Assembly: GCF_965363235.1 (NCBI RefSeq)
Contig: NC_134848.1
Span: forward strand, 65,476,681-65,540,680
Source of the DNA: Mytilus galloprovincialis
Lineage: Eukaryota > Mollusca > Bivalvia > Mytilida > Mytilidae
Reading direction: 5' to 3'
DNA length: 64,000 bases
The notes under the pieces are model-generated. The model saw nothing but the letters and a program-made list of their open reading frames with translations. It was not told the origin of the DNA and searched no databases. The stretch's first letter is position 1. Every line of letters begins with the position of its first letter. Position numbers and translations under genes: made by a program. This document shows, piece by piece, positions 12,241 to 23,733 of this stretch.

Positions 12241-12326
12241 CTCGTCTAAACATCAACCCAACAATGTTAGATATGTAAATTTGCTTTCGCAAATTTTTTG
12301 TTCTTCCGTCGTTGACATTAAATCTG
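12092..12326. repeat. 91-bp perfect palindrome around a (TA)n centre
   Basis: The arm 12092-12182 is the exact reverse complement of 12236-12326. The centre holds a second copy of the innermost 25 bp of the left arm (12184-12208) and a (TA)n tract. Arm sequence ('aaaaaatttgcgaaagcaaa') recurs once more at 12650-12720 as the body of a SINE, so the palindrome is probably two head-to-head copies of that element. Identity of the arms suggests recent formation or gene conversion. Confidence 0.9.
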
Positions 12327-12419
12327 GCATAACATCTTGGCCACAAGTTTATTGTCTTCTGCTTAGTATTAAACTTATATAAAGATCCATTTTGTTACAT
12401 CTTGTGATCAATTTTATTT

Positions 12420-12650
12420 TGCAATCGCCAATAGCAGTCAGCAGGGTTAAAGAACATCAGTTGTTCAACCTGTTAGTCAAATGAGTTTTGTTTAAATATA
12501 CTTTTTCACTTTTTGGTCTTTTGGAAAATGTTGTTTGTGCTGTATTTAGACCCTTCTTCAACGAAATTTGTTTAACATGTTTAACGTATACAAATTACAG
12601 TTTTTGTCCAACGCATTTATAGGTTTGAACGTAGTTTTCAACTCGTATAC
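12420..12650 (+). repeat. Penelope-like element terminal-repeat unit, diverged copy
   Basis: Starts with the 'cagtcagcagggtt..agaacatcagttgttc' word and continues through 'ttggtcttttggaaaatg' to 'acccttcttcaacgaaat'. The same unit recurs three times at 13803-15050 and inverted at 12870-13160. It is interrupted at about 12645 by the SINE. Confidence 0.7.
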
Positions 12651-12812
12651 AACTCGTCTAAACATCAACCCAACAATGTAAGGTCCGTAAATTTACTTTC
12701 GCAAATTTTTTGTTCTTCCCTCGCCGGAATTCGAACCCATGCTACTGAGATATCGTGACACAAAATCGCTTGCAATGTGGCCGTCCCGCTAGACCTACCG
12801 ACCACCTGGGCT
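12648..12812 (-). mobile_element. tRNA-derived SINE
   Basis: On the minus strand the element starts 'gcccaggtggtcggtagg' and has a box-A-like TGGTCGGTAGG (12804-12794) and a near-perfect box B, GGTTCGAATTCC, within 12738-12724, about 56 bp apart. This is the internal RNA polymerase III promoter layout of a tRNA, with a class II (Leu/Ser-like) box A. The body that follows ('gaagaacaaaaaatttgcg') is the same sequence as the 12.1-12.3 kb palindrome arms. It is not a functional tRNA because the stem pairing and anticodon arm are not evident. Confidence 0.65.
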
Positions 12813-12869
12813 TCACAATAATAAATCTTTCTGTGGCTATATATATATATATAAAATTATGTATTGGAT

Positions 12870-13700
12870 AAAAACTGCAATTTGTATACGTGTGCATGTA
12901 ACAAATTTCGTTGTAGAGGGGTCTAAATACCGCACAAACAACATTTTCCAAAAGACCAAATGAGTGAACAAATATTTTTTAACAAAACGCATTTCACTAA
13001 CAGGTCGAACAACTGATGTTCTAAACCCTGCTGGCTGCCATTGACGATTTCCAAATAAACTTATCACAAGGTGAAACAAAATGGATCTGTATATTAATTC
13101 AATATCAAGTAGAAAACAATAAACTTCGGGCAAAGATGGTAAACCACAACATGAGGTTATTTTTTCTGTAAATTTCTGTTCCAAATACTCTTTCTATGGC
13201 GGTAACTTTTAAATTTTTCATCGAATGATTATTCTGAATGAAGTGCTTGGCTACCGGATCTTCTGTTTTCTTTGTTCGTTTTTTTGAAAAGTTCAAAAGC
13301 ATCCGTTGATATAGTGTATCACCCATTTGTCCTACATATATAAGTTTTTCGCATTTCGTACAATTAATTGCATATACTACGCCTTCCGTTTTACAATTTA
13401 TTTGTCCTTGAATGGTATATTCTTTCCCTGTGTTGTCACAAAATACCTTGGTTTCATTTATTCGTGAGCATAATGCACAATGTTTACCACATGGTCCACA
13501 TCCATTAGTTTGTTTATAAAATAGTAAATTATGCTTTTTGTGCACTAAGATGTCTTTTATGTTGTTATCGCGTTTAAATGCTACGATAGGCGGACCAGGG
13601 AATATTTTCTTTAGCCTGTTAGATTGATGGAGAATTTTAAGATTTTTTCTTAGAATTGAATGTATATTTGGAAGCGCTTTGGAAAAAGTAATTACTAATT
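12870..13700 (-). mobile_element. Penelope-like retroelement fragment, 3' part
   Basis: On the minus strand the fragment begins at about 13695 with a frame reading ALPNIHSILRKNLKILH, continues through IFPGPPIVAFKRD, typical of the connector between reverse transcriptase and endonuclease in Penelope-like elements, then the GIY-YIG domain, then 3' terminal-repeat sequence down to about 12870. The reverse transcriptase core is missing, so the copy is 5'-truncated and dead. The terminal-repeat part is the inverse of the units at 13803-15050. Confidence 0.8.
13105..13545 (-). pseudogene. GIY-YIG endonuclease domain of a Penelope-like element
   Basis: A 146-codon open frame. Residues 13-36 hold a cluster of cysteines (CGPCGKHCALC) typical of the zinc-finger-like linker. 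The GIY-YIG half-motifs are VVY at 56-58 and IYVG at 69-72, followed by Arg81, a histidine pair in HFIQNNH, and an RVFGTE segment whose glutamate may be the catalytic one. The domain nicks DNA at insertion in active Penelope-like elements. The frame runs on upstream to about 13695 without a start. The last 17 residues are read from terminal-repeat sequence shared with the tandem units. There is no reverse transcriptase, so it is a remnant. Confidence 0.8.
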
Positions 13701-13730
13701 ACATTTTTGTTTCAATGTTGTAATTTATTC

Positions 13731-13771
13731 CAATGAAGAAGGCCGTAATGGCCGAAACGTATGGGAATTTG
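13731..13771 (+). ncRNA. Hammerhead-ribozyme-like hairpin, degenerate
   Basis: Plus strand reads CAATGAAGAAGGCC, a short loop, then GGCCGAAACGT. A GGCC/GGCC stem sits between an ATGA-type box and a GAAAC box, as in stem II of hammerhead ribozymes, which are known from the terminal repeats of Penelope-like elements. The first box is not canonical (CCAATGA against CTGATGA) and three extra bases precede the stem, so self-cleavage is doubtful. It lies just upstream of the terminal-repeat units at 13803. Confidence 0.4.
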
Positions 13772-13802
13772 TGTTATAGTTTTTATTATATATATATATA
13801 TA

Positions 13803-15050
13803 TATGGCAGTCAGCAGCGTTTAAGAACATCAGTTGCTCGACCTGCTAATCAAATGCGTTTTGTTAAAATTTTTGTTTCACTTTTTTGGTCTTTTTGAAA
13901 ATGTTGTTTGTGCTGTATTTAGACCCTTCTACAACGAAATTTGTTACGTGCACACGTATAAAAATTGCGGTTTTTATCCAACGCAATCATAGGTATGAAC
14001 GTTGTTCTCAATTTAGACTTGTTTATATTTATTTCGTTTGGGCTTATATTATATATTCCCGCCGGTTTCTATAATCCGTTCATCCTATTTTGACTCTTTA
14101 AAATTCAAGAGTCTATCCTAAATTGAGGTAAATTAAATGGCCTTCCAAATACATTTAAATCCCTAACATCACTGAAGAGACATTTATTTTCGAAATCCGA
14201 ATATGGTTTAAACAAATTAGCACCTCATGTTGTGGTTTACCATCTTTGCCGCAAGTTTATTGTTTTTTACTTGGTATTAAATTAATATATAGATCCATTT
14301 TGTTACACCTTGTGATCATTTTTTTTGAAAATCGCCAATTGAAGTCAGCAGCGTTTTAGAATATCAGGTGATCGACCTGCTGGTCAAATGCGTGTTGTTA
14401 AACTATATTTTTTCACTCTTTTGATCTTTTTGAAAATGTTTTTGTGCTGTATTTAGACCCTTCTGCAACGAAATTTGTTACGTGCACACGTATACAAATT
14501 GCGGTTTTTATGCAACGCAATCATAGGTTTGAACGTTGTTTTCAATTTAGACTTGTTTATATTTATTTCGTTTGGGCTTGTATTATATATTCCTTCCAGT
14601 TTATATAATCCGTTCATCCTATCTTGACTCTTTAAAATGCAAGAGTCTATCCTAAATTGAGGTAAATTAAATGGCCTTCCAACTGCATTTCGATCCCTAA
14701 TATCACTGAAGAGACATTTATTGTCGAAGTCCGGATATGGTGTAAAAAAACTAGCACCTCATGTTGTGGTTTACCATCGTTGCCGCAAGTTTATTCTTTT
14801 TAACTTGGTATTAAGTTAATATAGAGATCCATTTTGTTACACCTTGTGATCAATTCTTTTGGCATACGCCAATGACAGTCAGCAGGGTTTAAGAACATCA
14901 GTTGTTCGACCTGCTAGACAAGTCAAATATATGTTTTCACTCTTTTGGTCTTTTTGAAAATGTTGTTTGTGCTGTATTTAGACCCTTCTACAACGACATT
15001 TGTTACGTGCACACGTATAAAAAAAGCGGGTTTTATCCAACGCAATCATA
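13803..15050 (+). repeat. Tandem Penelope-like terminal-repeat units (period about 535 bp)
   Basis: The 'gtcagcag.gtttaagaacatcag' word recurs at about 13806, 14344 and 14875, giving two complete units and a partial third. Each contains 'gtgctgtatttagaccctt', 'aagagtctatcctaaattgag', 'gcacctcatgttgtggttt' and 'gatccattttgttacacctt'. Unit ends match the tail of the GIY-YIG frame at 13105-13184 in reverse. Short open frames here are by-products. Bounded on the left by a (TA)n tract at 13786-13805. Confidence 0.8.
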
Positions 15051-15955
15051 TATATATGTAAGTGATTTCTTTATTCTCTTCATTATTCATTACTGTAATC
15101 GGCATTTTATTACCTGATTCGTTTTTCACAGTTATTCTCCACACTTTTACATCTCATTTTCTCTATTCTTTATTTGTTTTGTTAATTTTCTTCAAATCTT
15201 TTTGCCAACACTAGCATTCTCTGGTCACAGTTTATAACACAATCATTGATCAATTTGTACACTTCCACTTGTTAAGTGTATCGGGCCATCAACTGTAAAG
15301 GAATGCAAGACCTTGTGCAGTGCAAAACTAAATATATATTTACAAGCTGTAAAATCGTAAATGATAATAATTGTTAGCCATATACGTATGTTATGTTTAG
15401 ATTTATTGATACCCAAAGATAAAAATAAAACTCAGATTTATATAACAGTGTTTAATTGATAACGATTGAAAATAACTCTATTGATAAGTATTTATAAGCT
15501 AACATTGACTTTATCCATATTTATTTTTACATTCGAATTTTTACTACATATTTTAAAACAGCAGTCGTTCTTGTTGAGTTAGGTTAGTGATCAAGAGTAT
15601 TTTGTATCATTTAATTTTAATGACACAAAATAATACAGATTTACAAAATACAAGATATTACAGACAAAAAATAATACACACAAAAAATTAAAGATATAAA
15701 GAAAAAGTAATCGAAATATTTATGAGCAGAAAATTTTAAGTTAAGAACAAAGAAATAAAGAAAAGAAAACGATAATTACAATTACTCCACCAAAACACGA
15801 GGAGATCAAAGGTGTCCTGAAAGAGTAAGCAAAACATGATCCACATGCTGCAGCGTTGTAAGGACAAAACAAAACAATAATAAAGATATAATGAGGCCTA
15901 ATTTTAGATTATGTATACCATGCACATTCATATTTTATCAAATGTGTCATAATGT
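15051..15955. other. Intergenic; family 3 repeat fragment
   Basis: No gene is supported. Bases 15783-15860 ('accaaaacacgaggagatca ... gtaagcaaaacatgatccac') match dispersed family 3. If the FAMeT/PAN gene had a further exon it should lie here, but no open segment with good splice sites stands out. Confidence 0.4.
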
Positions 15956-18900
15956 TCAATGTGTAACAGCTAAACACATCTTACTGCCTTGTAAGCATTT
16001 CGTATAAAACATCCATTCACTGTTTGCAGTTTTCTTTATTAGCTGGCCTCCCTCTATAAGTTCACATTTCTTTGTTTTCAAATGAAAATTTATACCGATG
16101 CAGTTGTTATCTCTATCACAAACCATGATGCATAGTACCAAGCTATTTGCAGATGTTGTCCGTAGTAAATTCATGTTCCCATAAGTTGATTTTAAGCCAC
16201 GGTAATGACCGGATGTGTGCGCTGAAAAAAAAGGAAGAACTGCTCGGATTTGTTTTCTTTACTTGAAGTTATCTCTCTAGTATGTGACAAATATAATATA
16301 TATATTACTATCAAAATATATGCATGCTTTTTGGGTAAGCTTGATATGAAATATTTGATTAAGTTTTGAACAGTGTTTGTCGTTAATAAGTGTGCTTTAT
16401 AGGTGTTTTTCGAATATAGCTTTTTTTATATAGACGATGGTTTTCCCGTTTGTTTTATACTAGTCAGTTTGAGGACATTGTATAGCTTGCTGTACGGTGT
16501 GAGACAAAGCTTCATGTTGAAGGCTTTACTTTGAACTATAATTGATAACTTTTTATTCATTCAGATTTGGATGGAGAGTTGTCAAATAGTCACTCATAAC
16601 ACTTGTTCTTATTCATGTAGAAAAAATATGATAACTTTCTTAATCAGCTGATACGAATGGCTCGTATTTTTGTTTACCAAATATATTTGATCGTTTATTA
16701 AATTATTCTGCAAGATAATTGATATGCAGCATTTTATGATCTTTATTGCTATCAAAGAACCTTTCGCATAGTTCAGAACATGAGTGAGATATGAGCAACT
16801 CGATATTAGCCAACTAAACATCCATTATAAAACAGTTTGCCGCTGGATATTTTATTGACTCTCATTAATGTAAATGATCTATTTCGATCTAAGTACAAAT
16901 ATGTTTTAATAGTTTAGTTTAAACATCCTTAAAATCATAATCATACCTTTATGGTTCACAATCCATGTGGCATCATTTCCCCATCCTGATCGGACACCAA
17001 TACCACGAATGTCAAGTGTTTCATCACTTGTCCAATCAAATACTAGGTTTCCAGAATCCGTCAGAAGCACAAAACGATCGTCTGAAGGCCATGATAAATT
17101 GAAACTTCGGAATGCAGTACAACTCAGTAGATTCGGAGTTGAATAGTGGGGTGCACTAATTATATTACCAGGATTCCTTGTCAACCAAACATACGAAATA
17201 AGATTGGAATTTCCACCAAAAACAATCTCTAGAAACTTTGTTGATGTCAATGTGTATGTTTCTGATAGTAACATAAAAACATTATCACATGCTTTGATAC
17301 TAAACAATAAATATCTGTTCGTAATTTCAGGAAAATCGTATGTTGACAATTTCGTATAGTAATTATATATATCGGGTACATTCCATGAGTTGATATTTCC
17401 ACTATTCAATGTTTTAATCCACAAATTGTCAAGAGGTTGTCCTGGGAATCATAAAATTAAGAACAATCTTTAACTGTACACTTTCTACAGTGAGATATCG
17501 ATCTAAAGAAAGCTTTCACATCAACATCATACACTCAAACCAGCTATAAACTGTTTTGATGGTTATATTTATAAATTTACTGTTTACAAATTTTTGAATT
17601 TTTTGAAATACTAAGGCTTTTCTAGGCATAGATTACCCTACCTGTATTTGGCAAAACTTTTAGGAATTTTGGTCCTCAATGCTCTTCAACTTCTCACTTT
17701 ATTTGGCCATTTTAACTTTTTTGGACTCGAGCGTCACTGATAGTCTTTTGTAGACGAAACGCGCGTCTGGCGTATATACTAAATTTAGTCCTGGTATCTA
17801 TGATGAGTTTTTTTTGTTATACATTAGGCTATTTATTTTCTCAATTGAATTGTTTCATACTTGAACTTTGGTGGATAGTTGTCTCATTGTCAATTTAGGC
17901 TATTTATTTTCTCAATTGAATTGTTTCATCCTTGAACTTTGGTAGATAGTTGTCTCATTGTCAATCATACCATAACTTCTTATCATTATAGAAAGATCAC
18001 CTCCATGAAGAAAAACTATATCTTGTCAGATTATCCTCTACTTGTCTTGTTGTAGATATAGGTAATGATGCCATTGTGACCTCGATTCAAAGGTTAGCTC
18101 TCTTATTATGTCATGTGTCTCTTGTTCCAATGTTAACATTATAAATATGTTAGACGGTACGTGTGATTTAAGAATAGGATATAACTTTGCATTTAAATAG
18201 CATATTTACAATATTAAATCCAGATTGGTCGACACATGACTTATTTACATAATATAACAATGACTTTAGCACTGTGAGGTAATATGCTTTTCCTGCATTT
18301 TTTTATGTCAATACTTGAAACATGTACATATATGGTCAGATTTAGCGCACAGTCATTTAAAACAGCATAATAAAGGGTGATAGCAAAAGCAACTACATTT
18401 TTATTTTCAAACAAAGTATCGTTTCTTGACTTATATATACATAGATGGAGAAAAGAATGAAATGACATTCTTACAATTAAAGGGTTATCTCGTTAGTTGC
18501 TTCCTTACAGACTTTTACAGGACATCTCCTTAAATCTACCTCACAAATGAAACAAAGCACGTTATAATTGCATTCGTCCGAATTTACTTTTATCAGGAAC
18601 GCTCAAAGCCAAATATGTGAAAGCCAAGGATGTATGAGAATCGAAACAGTCGAAAAACACACTTCAAAATACAAAAAAAATGTAGGATATCCATCATTGG
18701 CATAAATGCAATTATTACTATCGATAAAGACTTATTACAAAGTACTTTGCATTTAAATACATCAAATATGTATCTTACAATTAAAAAATATCAATACGTT
18801 ATATGCAAGATAAGTGTATGTATTGTAATCCGTATGTTTATTATTCGTCAATTGTAACCTTAGACAATTCAGCATTTAAAAAAAACCCACATCTTTTGCA

Positions 18901-21900
18901 GTATTTATAAAGACCAATTGTTGATTTTATGCAACAATTTTGATTTAACGGTTTCATTGTTATTAGGTTTAAAAGTTAATTTAATTGTAGATATTTATTT
19001 TTCATGGGTTTTCTTTCCTTTTATACTTGATAATGACACCTAAAGGGTCTTCATCTACAGTTTCAATTGGCATACAAACTCAAAAAGTAATTTCACATTT
19101 TTCAGTTTTATTATAACTCCCAATTTTAGTTTTGAGTTTATGCGCACTAAGTCTCAATTGCTATGGTAGATTTATCAGATTTCAAAGTAAGTTTATTAAC
19201 ATAAGGTGTCTTTATGCTGACCTGTCTTCGAAATTTTACGAAAAAAAAGTACACGTCAAGTAAATACAGCATATTTACATATTTCTCAGCTACATGTGTT
19301 TTTATGAAAAAACGAGTTGATCACATGTTTCGATCAAACTGACTTCTGAGTAACGGGTAAATCACAGAATAAACATGTGTAATAAGAATTGAAAATTATA
19401 TTATACGAGATTCTTATACTATGTTCCTAATTTTGTCATTTTTTTTTTTTTAAAGGGAGACGGATTTATATAAGTTGTTCTTGTTTCCGAATCCTTGTTT
19501 TTATATTGTATAATTATATTTTGTGCGCTTTTTGGAATGAAATATTGTTTAAACTAAATACAGCATAGTGACCGATAGTGGAAGTCGAAAATAAACTGAC
19601 AACACCATGGCTGAAAAAGACAAATGGACAAACAGACAAACAATAGTACACAAAAAACAACAAAGACAACTAAAGACTGAGCAACACGGTCCCCACACAA
19701 ATTTGTGGGGATCTAAGATGCTCCGGAAGGGTAAGCAGATACTTTTCCACATGTGGCACCCTTCGTGTTGCCAATGTAAGTATTAACCCGCTGAGAAAAG
19801 AGTATTCCTTACAACAAAAGAAACTTACAACTTCAGAAAATACGAATACGGATATATATGTGATTGCTATGCATTTATTAGTCAGACATGTGGATATTTT
19901 CATTATTCTGCCCAAATAAAACTCAACAACACATGTATGTGTCCATACCAAAGATCAGTCTAAATTGATTATTTGTGCTGCCTGAAACAATCAGAATGTA
20001 ATGAAACAAGGTTCTTGATTCAAATTCAGAATATGTTTAAATATGACATTGGTACCAATAAACAAGTAATGTGATGTGTTCAATTTATCGACACCATGTT
20101 AAATTGAACATGTTGAAAGCGTTTCCATTACCTTATCTTCCTTTTACACTTTTTCTGAAAGCTCTGAAGATATTATCGTTGCGATATAGTACATGTCGTA
20201 GAAAAAAATCCGAATTTGATTCCGAATCCCATAGCTGAATTATGTAAATTTGTACTACTTCATTGATATAATCTTTTATTGATATATACTGTTCAAACTA
20301 AGTTTAAAGCATCTCAATAAATTTTGTCTACCTAAAACAAATGTATTGTATCATATGCTGTGCAATAAACTTGTTTAGAAGAAAGTAATAATATGACTGT
20401 AAAACATTTTCCGTTTTTTTTTCAACAAAGAATTTTAGGAGACATGACCTACATTGTAATTCAAAGAAAACAAGTTTAACTTATGGTTTTGATAATTGTA
20501 AAATATTGATTTATAGAGTTTTTGAGACTTCCCTTTTTCTTTTTAATAAAAATTTGAAGACGAGGTATGATTGTCTATTAGACATCTCTCTACAAAAGTC
20601 CACATGAAGTAGAAGTTAGCAACTATAGGTCACCTTACGGCCTTCAACAATGACCATTTAAGCGATAAAGTTCCCCGACATGACAAATGTATTAAAATGC
20701 AACCGAGAAAACTAACTACCTGATTGATGTTCAATGAATAGAAAACAATAATGCAGCAACAGACGGAAACCACTGAATTACAGGCTACATTTGCGACAGG
20801 TACACACACAATCTTGCGAGGAGTTAACCAATAACCCGTGACAGTGATGAACTAACACAATATAAGATACATAATTTAGGAAGTAACTACAAGGAGATAA
20901 CTCTGTAAAAATCAGCTGAACGTTTTAATCACGTTATATTGTTTAGGAAATATTAAGCTACTCAATGATCAAAATTAGTGTTTGTCAAACTGTTATATAT
21001 CCAATGAAAAGGAGAAGGTTCAGTAAGACCCCTTTTTGGCCTCAAAATATAGCAGTTTTACAAAATTGTGAAAATGTAATCTTTTAGATATTTACTGAAA
21101 AGTAGAATGCTTCTGCTACATAAATATGGGCTGTTTTTGACAATACAATGTACATATATCGGGTACTAGCATCATTAAGTCATGCTAAATTACTGAAATC
21201 TTCACAATTTTAGCATCTTATTTAAATTTTAGACGGTTTCCGTCTTAAATGAAAGTGGCCGCATTCGTGTTCATTCATAATATTGAAATGTAAGTTGTAT
21301 TTGGTGATAATACATAACATATGTAAAGGTCGAGGATGAACACGGATGCGGCCACTTTCATTTTTGACAAATACCATCTGAAAAGTGACGTTTTTTTGCA
21401 TATTTGATGGATTTTTCATATTTAAGCTTGAATTGGAGCGTTTTCAATGACTAAATCAGTTAAAATCTTTCCCAAAAACTTATTGAATCAATTGAAATAG
21501 ATACTTAAGTGTTTAAAAAGTGTCCAAAATCTTTCGTTAGATGATTTTGAAATTTGAGGCCAAAATCGGCTCCTTTTTCAATAAGGATTCTGGTTCAAGT
21601 TTTTTGAAATTTTTACATTTTTGTCAAAGGGTCAAAGTAAATATTTTGTCGAAATTTTATGAAAATTAAACGAACTAAATTAATTTTAGTCAAGGTGTTT
21701 GGTACAACCTTAAGTACAGGTTTTGCTTGTTAACTTGATTTGTCTATTAACGTGTGCTGATCATCGGTAAACTACTGTCGCTTTAATTTATGCATCCACT
21801 ATAATGGTGTATTACTTTACGACTTTACAATATTTAATACCGAAAGGGTTAGTTGAACAGCACAATCCGAGGCACATGACTTTACCCCAAGTTTTTGGTG

Positions 21901-23677
21901 GGGTTTGTGTTGCTCAGTCTTTTGTTTTCTATGGAATGTTGTGTGAACGGTTGATTTACGTGTGAAAAAATATGGAATACTCGAAAGGATAAACATCCCC
22001 AAACTGACTGTCTAGTTCAATTGCTCAAGCTAGTGCTTGAAAATAACAACTTTATTTTCAACGACAAGCACTTTTTACAGATTGACGGAACTAGTATGGG
22101 AACAAAAATGGCACCTTCTTTTGCCAACATTTTTATGGGGGATCTCGAAGAACGCATCCTTTTGAGTGTGCCATACAAACCCTTGTCATGGCTCCGTTTT
22201 ATTGATGATATTGACATGAAATGGAACGATACTGCAGAACATTTGCAAGATTTCCTAGATCATTGTAATCAGTTCCATCACTCAATTAAATTTACATCTG
22301 AATTTTCAAGCGAGAAAATTGCTTTTCTCGACACCACCACATTTGTAAAGAACGGGGTCATGACAACTGATCTCCACACAAAGAAAACTGATAAACACCA
22401 GTTCCTTTCTCCAAAAAGTTGTCACCCGAAACACTGCTCCAGGAGTATACCTTACAGTCAAGCCATCAGACTAAAGCGAATTTGCTCCTCGGAATCCAAA
22501 CTTAACTATCGTTTGGGACAACTAAAAACACAGCTGAAATCAAGAGGATATAAAACCAAAAACATCACAGACGCTTTTGATAAAGCCCAAGAAAAAGATC
22601 GAGCTAGCCTCATGGAATACAAAGATAAGACGACCCGTGCAGATAGAATTCCGTTTGTTGTAACCTTCCATCCCGATTTGACAAATATTTCATCTACTAT
22701 CCGAAAGCACTGGCGTCTTATCGAAAATGACTCTTCCTTAAAAGAAATTTTTCCATCACCTCCTGTTATTGCCTATCGCAGACCCAAAAATCTCAAAGAC
22801 ATACTTGTGACATCAAAAGTAAAGAAACAAGAAACTTCTAAATTTGGGTGTTACAAACAATGCGGTAGAAGCAATTGTAAGTGCTGTAAAGCCGCCAACA
22901 CTGACCACTCTTTCAGCAGCACAGTAACAAAGCAGCGATACAACATCTATGTTACATCTAATTGCAAAACGGAAAATAGTATTTATATTCTTACTTGTGG
23001 AACTTGCAAGCTGCAGTATGTTGGTGAAACAGAAACTACATTCAACATCAGACTTAACAATCACCGGTCGTTCTATACAAAAGGAAGAAACTGTCCAATT
23101 ACGAGACACCTCTTAAGAACAGGACATACTTTTGATAATATCACCTTTCAAATAATTGAGGTAAATCAAAATTGGGACTTCGAAACGAGAAAACAGAGAG
23201 AAAGGTTCTGGATGCATCAGCTACGTACTCTTGAACCTGATGGACTTAATGAGAGGGATGAAAAACAGTTCTACCCAAAACCAAAGGAATAAATCATGAA
23301 TTTCATTCTATTTAACTAAAACAACTATTTGTTTAGATTTAAAAATTGTTATGTACAGTAAACGGCAAAAATATGTTGTATATACCCCATCAATCAATAT
23401 ATTAAACTTTTACACAAAAACGTCAAGCTACAAAGATATTTTTTGTCATGCATCCGATTTCACCTAGATAGATGTACACGCCCGATGAAGCTAATTTGTT
23501 TAGCGAAATATTGCGTGATTAATATATAAAATATAACAACTAATTTTATAACACTCATTAGTGTGTTAAAGTTACATTCTTAGACACTTATATAATTTAA
23601 TTTAGTAACTGCATCAGTTTATTTACAAACTGATCCACACCTAGATAGATTGAATGTTGATTGTTGCTATTTTTAGA

Positions 23678-23733
<56 letters not shown>

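Noticed and set aside
12720..12812. Genuine tRNA gene
   Set aside because: Box A and B are present, but acceptor and anticodon stems do not pair and the unit continues into repeated SINE body.
15051..15955. Further exon of the FAMeT/PAN gene
   Set aside because: No segment shows both good splice sites and a protein-like frame.
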